From NCBI RefSeq assembly GCF_013087525.1, contig NZ_JABFCS010000001.1, positions 1,984,001-2,048,000 of the forward strand: 64,000 nucleotides of DNA, read 5' to 3'. Source of the DNA: Ramlibacter montanisoli. Lineage in GTDB: Bacteria > Pseudomonadota > Gammaproteobacteria > Burkholderiales > Burkholderiaceae_C. The notes under the pieces are model-generated. The model was not told the origin of the DNA. It saw nothing but the letters and a program-made list of their open reading frames with translations, and did not search any database. The translations under genes and the position numbers were made by a program. Shown here in pieces: positions 57,362 to 64,000 of the stretch (the stretch's first letter is position 1; every line of letters begins with the position of its first letter).

Positions 57362-58746
57362 TCAGATGATTCGCGAGAAGCGCGCGCGGTTGCGGTCGGC
57401 CTGCAGGTACTTGTCGAACTGCATGGCGACGGCGCGCACGAAGAACCAGCCTTGCGCGGTCACCTGGATGCCGGTGTCGTCGATCACCACCATGCCCTGC
57501 TCCTGCAGCTGGCGCATCTGCTCCATCTCGGCGGCGAAGTAGCTCTTGAAGTCCAGCAGCCAGGCGGTCTCGATCGACTCGTACACCAGCTGGCCCTGGC
57601 ACATCAGCGCCATGATCACCGCCCGGCGCGCGAGGTCGTCGCGGGACAGCGCGAGGCCGCGCACCACCGGCAGCTTGCCCTGGTCCAGCAGGTCGCAGTA
57701 TTCCTCCATCGTCTTCGCGTTCTGGCTGTAGGTGGCGCCCACCTTGCCGATCGAGGAGACGCCCAGCGCGATCAGGTCGCAGTCGGCCTGGGTGCTGTAG
57801 CCCTGGAAGTTGCGGTGCAGGCGGCCCTGGCGCTTGGCGACGGCGAGCGAGTCGCCCGGCAGCGCGAAGTGGTCCATGCCGATGTACACGTAGCCGGCGC
57901 TGAGGAAGGCGGCCAGCGCCTGCGACAGCATGTTCACCTTGGCGGGCGCACCGGGCAGTTCCACCGCGATGATGCGGCGCTGCGGCTTGAAGCGCTCCGG
58001 CAGGTGGGCGTAGCCGTAGAGGGCGATGCGGTCCGGGCGCAGCTGCGCGACCTGCGACAGCGTGCGGGCGAAGGATTCGGGGGTCTGCCGCGGCAGGCCG
58101 TAGATCAGGTCCACGTTGACCGAGTCGAAGCCGATGCGGCGCGCGTCCTCCATCAGCGCGGCGACCTGCTCGTAGGGCTGCACGCGGTGCACCGCCTTCT
58201 GCACGTCCGGGTCGAAGTCCTGCACGCCGAAGCTGATGCGGTTGAAGCCCAGGTCGGCCAGCACCTGCAGGCGTTCGGCCGTCACGGTGCGCGGGTCGAT
58301 CTCGATCGAGCACTCGGCGCCCGGCGCCACCGCGAAGTTGCGGCGCAGCATGGCCATCAGCTGGCGCAGTTCGTCGTCGGACAGGAAGGTCGGCGAGCCG
58401 CCGCCCAGGTGCAGCTGGCTCACCGGCTGGCCGGTGCCCAGCACCTCGGTGTGCAGTTCCACCTCGCGGCTGAGGTAGCGCAGGTAGGGGGCGGCGCGCT
58501 CCTTGTGCTTGGTGATGATCTTGTTGCAGGCGCAGTAGTAGCACAGCTGCTCGCAGAACGGGATGTGGACGTACAGCGACAGGGGGTGGCCATGGCGGCA
58601 GGGCCGTCGCGGCGCTGGGCCAGGGCCTGCAGGTAGTCGGTCTGGCCGAACGCCTCGACGAAACGGTCCGCGGTGGGGTACGAGGTGTACCGCGGCCCGG
58701 GGACGTCGTACTTGCGCAGCAGGTCGGGGGAGATCGGAGAGGTCAT
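57362..58746 (-). CDS. hemN: Oxygen-independent coproporphyrinogen III dehydrogenase (frameshift)
   Basis: Radical-SAM enzyme of haem synthesis that works without oxygen; about 461 aa. It has the iron-sulfur/SAM motif YVHIPFCEQLCYYCACNK with the family's CxxxCxxC plus extra Cys, HLGGGSPTFLSDDEL and IGMDHFALPGDSL. One C is missing near 58583-58587. FNR boxes lie upstream, at 58799-58812, in the place expected for activation. The pair hemN/fnr is the usual low-oxygen module. Confidence 0.92.
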
Positions 58747-58798
58747 GGCAACGTGTTCCATTGAGCCCAGATGGTGGGGGGGGGGAAGGCCGACCCGG

Positions 58799-58812
58799 TT
58801 GATCTGAGTCAA
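58799..58812. promoter_or_regulatory. FNR box between hemN and fnr
   Basis: TTGATCTGAGTCAA fits TTGAT-N4-ATCAA with one change. On the minus strand it is about 41-42 bases upstream of a probable hemN start, with an ACCAT hexamer (58771-58775) at the right spacing. It should let Fnr activate hemN under low oxygen. Confidence 0.7.
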
Positions 58813-58839
58813 CCGCGGGGCCCAAGCGCCCGGGACAAT

Positions 58840-58853
58840 TTGACCCACATCAG
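58840..58853. promoter_or_regulatory. Second FNR-like box at the fnr start
   Basis: TTGACCCACATCAG, a weaker FNR-type match, ends 10 bases before the fnr ATG. Its position would hinder transcription or initiation, so it may mediate autorepression. Confidence 0.5.
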
Positions 58854-58863
58854 AGGCCTATCC

Positions 58864-59652
58864 ATGCACTCCTCCGTGAGAACCCCAATGTCCATCTCCG
58901 CTGCCAACGATCCCGCACCGCCGCCCAAGCTCAGCCCCGCCAGCGTGAAGGTGGCGTGCTCCAACTGCAGCCTGCGCGAGCTGTGCATGCCGATCGGGCT
59001 GTCCGAGGAGGAACTGGCGAAGATCGACGAGCTGATCGCCACCCGGCGCAAGGTCAAGCGCAAGACGGCCCTGTTCCGCAACGGCGAAAAATTCCACGCG
59101 CTCTACGCGATCCGCACGGGCGTGTTCAAGACCTGCGTGACCGCGGAGGACGGGCGCGACCAGGTGACGGGCTTCCAGATGGCCGGCGAGATCGTGGGCC
59201 TGGACGGGATCGTGAACGACCACCACACCTGCGACGCAGTGGCGCTGGAGGACGCGGAAGTCTGCGTGCTGCCCTTCGACCGCATCGGCGAGCTCTCGCG
59301 CGAGGTCGGCGCGCTGCAGCACCACCTGCACCGCGTCATGAGCCGCGAGATCGTGCGCGAGCACGGCGTGATGCTGCTGCTGGGAACCATGCGGGCCGAG
59401 GAGCGGCTGGCGGCCTTCCTGCTCAACCTCGTGCAGCGGCTGCAGGCCCGCGGCTTCTCCCGCTCCGAGCTGGTGCTGCGCATGACGCGCCAGGAGATCG
59501 GCAGCTACCTGGGGCTGAAGCTGGAAACGGTCAGCCGCACCTTCTCGCGTTTCGCCGAGGAAGGAATGATCGACGTGCACCAGCGCCACGTGCGCATCGT
59601 CGACGTCGAGCGCCTGCGCGCCGTGCTCGCGCAGCCCGGCAGCACGTTCTAG
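58864..59652 (+). CDS. fnr: FNR-type transcriptional regulator
   Basis: Oxygen-sensing activator/repressor, 262 aa. The N-terminal cluster CSNCSLRELCMP and an internal Cys in HHTCDAV provide the [4Fe-4S] ligands. Sensor barrel, dimer helix and a helix-turn-helix follow (RQEIGSYLGLKLETVSRTFS, with the Glu/Ser/Arg that read TTGAT). The start ATG 58864 is used; ATG 58888 would remove eight residues. It lies divergent from hemN. Confidence 0.94.
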   Translation: MHSSVRTPMSISAANDPAPPPKLSPASVKVACSNCSLRELCMPIGLSEEELAKIDELIATRRKVKRKTALFRNGEKFHALYAIRTGVFKTCVTAEDGRDQVTGFQMAGEIVGLDGIVNDHHTCDAVALEDAEVCVLPFDRIGELSREVGALQHHLHRVMSREIVREHGVMLLLGTMRAEERLAAFLLNLVQRLQARGFSRSELVLRMTRQEIGSYLGLKLETVSRTFSRFAEEGMIDVHQRHVRIVDVERLRAVLAQPGSTF

Positions 59653-59750
59653 CTTTCCGCCGACCCAGGGCGTGGGAATTCACTGATTCGGCCAGGGCCG
59701 CCAGGCGCGATCCTCGAGCCGCAGCCGGCGCGCCGGCGAAGGAGAGTCGG

Positions 59751-60095
59751 ATGGATCCACGAGCCCTGCGCGGCCTGCTGGCCGCCGCCGTCGTGACGGC
59801 CAGCCTGCCCGCCCTGGCGGACCCATCCTCCCCGGCCTGCGAGCTCCCCGCCAGCGAGAGCGACCCGCTGTCCGACCGCGCCGGCATCCTCGCCCAGTAC
59901 GAACGCCTGCCCCAGGCCTGCCTGCGGGAGATCTTCTCCGCCTGCAGCACCGCCGCCAGCATGAGCCTGCTCGACTTCAGCAGCGCGGCCGTCTGCTCCT
60001 TCGGCTACGAGGCCCTCCTCAAGCAGGGCTTCGGCGGCAACTTCCGCGCGCTCATGGCCTGGTGGCAGGCGCAGCGCGGCCAGACCCTGCAGTGA
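59751..60095 (+). CDS. Hypothetical secreted protein (114 aa)
   Basis: Unrecognised. It has a signal peptide (ALRGLLAAAVVTASLPALA) and four Cys in the mature part (CELPASES, QACLREIFSAC, AVCSFGYEALL), suggesting disulfides in the periplasm. The ribosome site AAGGAGAG lies eight bases before ATG 59751. It is not linked to fnr by overlap. Confidence 0.7.
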   Translation: MDPRALRGLLAAAVVTASLPALADPSSPACELPASESDPLSDRAGILAQYERLPQACLREIFSACSTAASMSLLDFSSAAVCSFGYEALLKQGFGGNFRALMAWWQAQRGQTLQ

Positions 60096-60207
60096 GCCAT
60101 GGCCGGCTGTAGAAGCAAGCGGACGGCAATTGCGGCCGCTGGCCACTGCCGGGATGACCGTGATGGCCCAACATGGAAAGCATCAACCACTCATCGAGGA
60201 GTTCCGG

Positions 60208-60438
60208 ATGAACAAGCACCAGATCAAGGGCATGACCAACCGCGCCACCGGCGAGATCAAGCAGCAGGTGGGCCGCCTCACCGGCGACAGCAGCACCGTG
60301 GCGCGCGGCCAGGCCACCGAGGCCAAGGGCCGCCTGCAGCAAGGCCTGGGCGACGCCAAGGAAGCCGTGCGCCACAAGGAGCGCAAGGTCGAGGAACGCG
60401 AGATCGATCGCGAAGTGTCCCGCCGCTCGGGTCGCTGA
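60208..60438 (+). CDS. CsbD-family stress protein
   Basis: A 76-aa protein that matches the CsbD family: MNKHQIKGMTNRATGEIKQQ, VGRLTGDSSTVARGQATEAK, then a Lys/Glu/Arg-rich tail (DAKEAVRHKERKVEERE). CsbD-like proteins are small, soluble and induced by general stress; the molecular role is unknown. It is followed by a clear terminator. Confidence 0.9.
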   Translation: MNKHQIKGMTNRATGEIKQQVGRLTGDSSTVARGQATEAKGRLQQGLGDAKEAVRHKERKVEEREIDREVSRRSGR

Positions 60439-60454
60439 GCGTCCTGCAGGACAT

Positions 60455-60485
60455 GAAGAAAGCCGGGTCGCCCCGGCTTTCTTCA
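60455..60485 (+). terminator. Bidirectional terminator after csbD-like gene
   Basis: GAAGAAAGCCGGG pairs with CCCGGCTTTCTTC around a short loop; it is AT-rich at the base and serves both strands. It overlaps the last codons of mrcA on the minus strand. Confidence 0.85.
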
Positions 60486-63256
60486 TTGGCTCGCGTCAGG
60501 CGCGGGCGAGGTGGCGCTGCCGCTCGCCTCTCTCACCGGCGCCGGGGCCATGAGGTTGCCGGTGGGTTCGCCGTCGATGATGGGCGCCATCCGCGGGCGG
60601 ACCGGTGCCACGGGGCGAACTCACGCGCCGGCGGCGGCGACGCCGGCACCGCGTCGCGCGCGGCACCCATGGACGACGTCGAAGGCGACGTGGTCGCCGC
60701 AGGCGGCGGTGCCACCCGCGCGGGCTGCGCCGGCGCGCGCACCACGTCGGCGGGCAGCGAGGGATCGGGCATGCGCACCGTGGCCTCCGGCACGCGATAG
60801 ACCTGGGTGCCCGGCACGGTCTCCACCGGGCGGCCGGAGGATTCCAGCGGCCGCGGGAAGGCCGGCACCCGCTGCGGCTCGGAAATCACCGGCGCGTCGG
60901 GGGTCACGGGCGGCAGCGGCAGCGGCGCCGGCATGGCCAGCGACTTCGGCGGCGGCTCCAGCGAAGGCGGCTCCAGGCTCACCTCGGGCAGCTTCACCTC
61001 GGGCACGGCGGCCACCGCGGGATCGGTCGCCGGCGAGGGCGTGCTGAACACGCTGTTCCACCAGTCGCCCGCGCGATCCAGCAGCGAGGGTTCGTCCTTC
61101 ATGCGCGGCGCGGCAAAGGCGGCCTTGGCGTCGAGCTTGCCCGCCTTGACCGACTGCTGCATGAAATCGCCCACCACGAACAGCGCGTTGTGCGCGCCCT
61201 GCCCCCAGTACTCGCTGCGCATGGTGACGCGGTTGTCGTTGAATCCCATCCAGGCGCCCGCCACCAGCTGCGGGTGCATCAGGATGAACCAGCCGTCAGT
61301 GTTGTCCTGGGTGGTGCCGGTCTTGCCGGCGAGGTCCATGCCGTTGAGGCCGAAGCGCGGGCGCAAGCCGGCGGCGGTGCCGCCGTCGACGGTGCCGCGC
61401 AGCACGTCCAGCAGGGTCTGCGCGGCCTGGTTGTTCATCGCCTGCTCGGAGGCGCGGGCCCCGAAGCTTTCCAGCACGTTCTTCTGGCGGTCTTCCACCG
61501 CCGTCACGATCACCGGCTCGATGTAGTTGCCGCCGTTGGCGATGGTGGCGAAGGAGGCGACCATCTCCTTGAGCGTCACCGGGCTGGTGCCCAGCGCCAG
61601 CGAGGGCACTTCGTCCAGCTTGCTCTGGCGCACGCCCATGGAGCGGGCCAGGCTGGCGACGCGCGAGGGCCCCACCCGCATCATCAGCTGCGCGGTGATC
61701 GTGTTCTTCGATTTCGCCAGGCCTTCGCGCAGCGTCATCGGCGCGTTGGTCATTCCGTGGAGGTCGGTCGGCCGCCAGACCTTGTTGCGGTCGATCTGGA
61801 TCTCCACCGGCCCGTCGATGAGGGTCTCGCCCGGCTGGATGCCCATCTCGAAGGCGGCGCCGTACACGAAGGGCTTGAAGGTGGACCCCGGCTGGCGGCG
61901 CGCCTGCTGCACGTGGTCGAACTTGTCGTCGTTGTAGTCGCGGCTGCCCACCCAGGCCTTCACCGCGCCGGTGGCCGGCTCGACGGCCAGGAAGCCGGCC
62001 TGCAGCATGGTCTTCTGGCGCTTGAGATTCGCCATGAACTGCGCGTTGCCTTCCAGCTGCTTGAGCGCCTCCTCCTCCGACTGGCCCTGTTCGCGCGCCT
62101 GCCTGAATTCGGAGGAATCGCGGATCCAGCTGCGCACCAGCGACTTGTTGCTGTTCCAGAAATAGTCGAAGGGAGCGGCCTTGCCGCGCGCGGCGGCGTA
62201 GGCGGCGGGGTCGCTGCCCAGCGCGGGCGTCGCGCTGCGGCTCCACTCCACGTCCGCCACCGCCTGCAGCGCCTTGCCCTGGCGCTCCACCGCCTGGTTG
62301 GCGATCTCCTGCAGGCGCGAATCAATGGTGGTGCGCACCACCAGGCCGTCGGCGTAGATGTTGTAGTCGTGGCGGTCCGCCCATTCGATCAGCCAGCGGC
62401 GCAGGTACTCGGCCAGGTGCGGCGCGTCGCCGCTGAATTGCGGCAGGCGCTCGAAGTCCAGGCGCAGCGGCTGGTTCTTCAGCCTCGAAGCGCGCTTCCG
62501 GCAGCTTGTGGTCCTTGACCATCATGGCCAGCACCGTGTTGCGGCGCTGCAGGGCGCGCTCGGGGTTCATCACCGGGTTGTAGTAGGCCGTGCCCTTGAG
62601 CATGCCCACCAGCGTCGCGGCTTCCAGCTCGTTCAGGTTCTTGGCCGGCTTGTCGAAGTAGGTGCGCGCGGCCATCTCGATGCCCCACGCGTTGTAGAGG
62701 AAGGAGACGGAGTTGAGGTAGGTCTCGAGGATCTCCTCCTTGCTGTAGATCGCCTCGATCTTCAGCGCGGTGATCGCTTCCTTGATCTTGCGTGTGACGG
62801 TCTGCTCGCGGCCGATCTGCGACGGGTACAGGTTGCGCGCCGCTGCTGCGTGAGGGTGGAGCCGCCCTCGACGTCGCCGGTGAGCGTGTTGAGCACCGCC
62901 TTGGTCGTGCGCTGGAAGTCGATGCCGTGGTGTTCGTGGAAGCGCTTGTCCTCGGTGGCCAGCAGGGCTTCCACCACCTTGGGCGAGATGTCCTCCAGCT
63001 TCACCCAGTCGCGGTTGGCGCGCTTGAACACGGCCAGTTCCTTGCCGTCGGCGGAGAGCACCACCGAGGGCGACTCCTGCTTGGACTTGCGGATGTCGCC
63101 GATGCTGGGGGTGAAGGGGTACAGCGCCGCCACGTAGAGGACCAGCGCCAGGGGAAGGGCCGCGACGGCCTTGACGGGATGCCGGCGCATCCAGCCACCG
63201 ACGCGGCGCAGCCGCTGCCCGATGCCTGCCATCACTTCCTCGATTGCTGCCTTCAT
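60483..63256 (-). CDS. mrcA: Penicillin-binding protein 1A (three frameshifts)
   Basis: Bifunctional peptidoglycan glycosyltransferase/transpeptidase, about 924 aa. Membrane anchor at 31-50 (AVAALPLALVLYVAALYPFT); glycosyltransferase domain with EDKRFHEHHGIDFQR and GSTLTQQ; an insert and outer-membrane-contact domain; transpeptidase with STFKPF (the SxxK serine), SKNTITAQL and KTGTTQDNTDG. The tail is Pro-rich, ending PAPDASQ. Frame changes near 60622, 62483 and 62841 break the reading; each is one base. No other gene is needed to explain the region. Confidence 0.9.
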
Positions 63257-63484
63257 GATTCGCCTGTCCCAAGTAAGTTCAGGGAATCTACGAAGGTCGG
63301 GCGTGACCCGACTGTAGGACGGCTGCGCGACGGAAGGGCGGCTTTCCCCGAGCCAGCGCGTCGCGGCGACTACGGTCCAGGCACCCTGTCGGGCGGGCGA
63401 CTACATGAGCTTGCGCGCGCGTCCGACATCGGAGCCTGCCGCCGTGAAGGCCCCGGGCGCGATCGCCGAAGCAAGATCACGCCC
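63257..63484. other. Intergenic region mrcA / DUF2917
   Basis: No coding region seen in these 228 bases between divergent genes. There is a small hairpin, TCGGG-CGTGA-CCCGA (about 63298-63312). The promoters for both directions must lie here; I could not locate hexamers with confidence. Confidence 0.5.
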
Positions 63485-63790
63485 ATGCCAAACGCCCTCG
63501 CGCCCGCCGCCTTCATGAGCCGCCTGTTCGGTTTCTCGACGCCGGAACGACCCCGCGTGACCCGCCGGTACGCGGCGCACGTGCGGCAGGGGGCCACCCG
63601 CGAGATCGTCCCGCCGTCCGGGCGCATCACGGTGCACCTGCGCGACGGGGAAGCCTGGATCACCCACGACGGCGATCCGCGCGACGTGCTGCTGCAGAAG
63701 AACCAGAGCTACACCGCCGACAACGGCGGCCGCATGACGCTGCATGCGCTGCGCGGGACCTGCGTGCTGGAGATCCAGGTCGACGACTAG
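63485..63790 (+). CDS. DUF2917-family protein
   Basis: A 101-aa protein, likely a small cupin/double-stranded beta fold, with the DUF2917 pattern ITVHLRDGEAWITHDGDPRD, then VLLQKNQSYTADNGGRMTLH. Its role is unknown; it is common in Burkholderiales. I use ATG 63485; a later ATG at 63515 is possible. Confidence 0.8.
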   Translation: MPNALAPAAFMSRLFGFSTPERPRVTRRYAAHVRQGATREIVPPSGRITVHLRDGEAWITHDGDPRDVLLQKNQSYTADNGGRMTLHALRGTCVLEIQVDD

Positions 63791-63811
63791 GAACCCGCAG
63801 AGCGCGAACTC

Positions 63812-64000
63812 CTAGACCGGGTCCGCCAGCCCGTGCTTGATGGCGTAGCGCACCAGCTCGGTCGAATTCGCCAGCCCCAGCTTCTGCATCAGGTTCGCCT
63901 TGTGCGTGCTGACCGTCTTGACCGACAGGTTCAGCTTGGCGGCGATGTCGGAGACCGCGTCGCCGGCCACCAGCAGGCGGAACACCTCGAACTCGCGGTC
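63812..64000 (-). CDS. LuxR/NarL-family response regulator, C-terminal part
   Basis: Partial at the right edge. The translated 62 residues are the C-terminal helix-turn-helix of a LuxR-type regulator: DREFEVFRLLVAGDAVSDIA, then LNLSVKTVSTHKANLMQKLG and NSTELVRYAIKHGLADPV. The receiver domain would lie beyond 64000. It is convergent with the DUF2917 gene; the stops are 22 bases apart. Confidence 0.88.
   Translation of the reverse strand, partial: DREFEVFRLLVAGDAVSDIAAKLNLSVKTVSTHKANLMQKLGLANSTELVRYAIKHGLADPV

Overview
The window looks like a stretch of chromosome from a high-GC betaproteobacterium of the Comamonadaceae (Burkholderiales), closest in feel to Ramlibacter or Variovorax. This rests on codon use, the many Bug/TctC-type binding proteins, the zapA-6S RNA arrangement, and the family mix of oxc/frc, LysR and GntR regulators, cbb3-style fnr/hemN genes and otn genes. 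I see no tRNA, rRNA operon, CRISPR array, transposase or prophage gene.

Layout. (1) 1-7120, minus strand: a cobalamin uptake and salvage operon (btuB, a second B12-binding protein, cobU, btuF, btuC, btuD, cobQ) with almost every junction overlapping, headed by a cobalamin riboswitch. (2) 7196-7985: a ZapB-like coiled-coil protein, zapA and a 6S RNA candidate. (3) 8157-26040: an oxalate/formate island. It holds a TauE/SafE permease, a 10-formyl-THF hydrolase-like protein, a LysR regulator, a TctCBA transporter with an unusual cytidylate-kinase-like/BON protein, a CRP/FNR-family regulator, oxalyl-CoA decarboxylase, formyl-CoA transferase, an ADP-forming acyl-CoA ligase and a two-subunit NAD-dependent formate dehydrogenase. 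Two promoters in it share an identical 19-bp element containing TTGAC-N4-GTCAA. (4) 26204-32000: small housekeeping genes, an enoyl-CoA hydratase and a Bug protein, then a glyoxylate aminotransferase. (5) 31431-35292: this aminotransferase diverges from a GntR regulator and a YdiJ/GlcD-like flavo-iron-sulfur dehydrogenase across a pair of identical operators. (6) 35326-43345: a GNAT protein, a hybrid histidine kinase, otnK/otnC for tetronate use, a hydrolase, a Bug protein, DUF456 and glutaminase. (7) 43419-53773: a 3-hydroxyisobutyrate-dehydrogenase-like protein, rhodanese, chemoreceptor, LysR, an FMN-dependent 2-hydroxyacid dehydrogenase, an L,D-transpeptidase, murQ and small enzymes. (8) 53889-59652: a polyferredoxin membrane protein, a HugZ-like protein, TauE/SafE, hemN and fnr, with FNR boxes between hemN and fnr. 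(9) 59751-64000: small stress-type proteins, PBP1A, a DUF2917 protein and the end of a LuxR-type regulator.

How the genes fit together. Oxalate (or a related dicarboxylate) would enter through the Tct system, be carried as oxalyl-CoA, decarboxylated by Oxc, and the CoA recycled by Frc. Formate would then be oxidised to CO2 by the formate dehydrogenase to make NADH. The glyoxylate aminotransferase and 2-hydroxyacid dehydrogenases lie close by and belong to neighbouring C2 metabolism.

Caution on quality. About 25 single-base frame changes interrupt otherwise well-conserved genes, mostly in short C or G runs, about one every 2.5 kb. They hit essential genes (zapA, mrcA, hemN) as often as dispensable ones. 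I read them as sequencing or assembly errors rather than pseudogenes, and have given each affected gene its full span.
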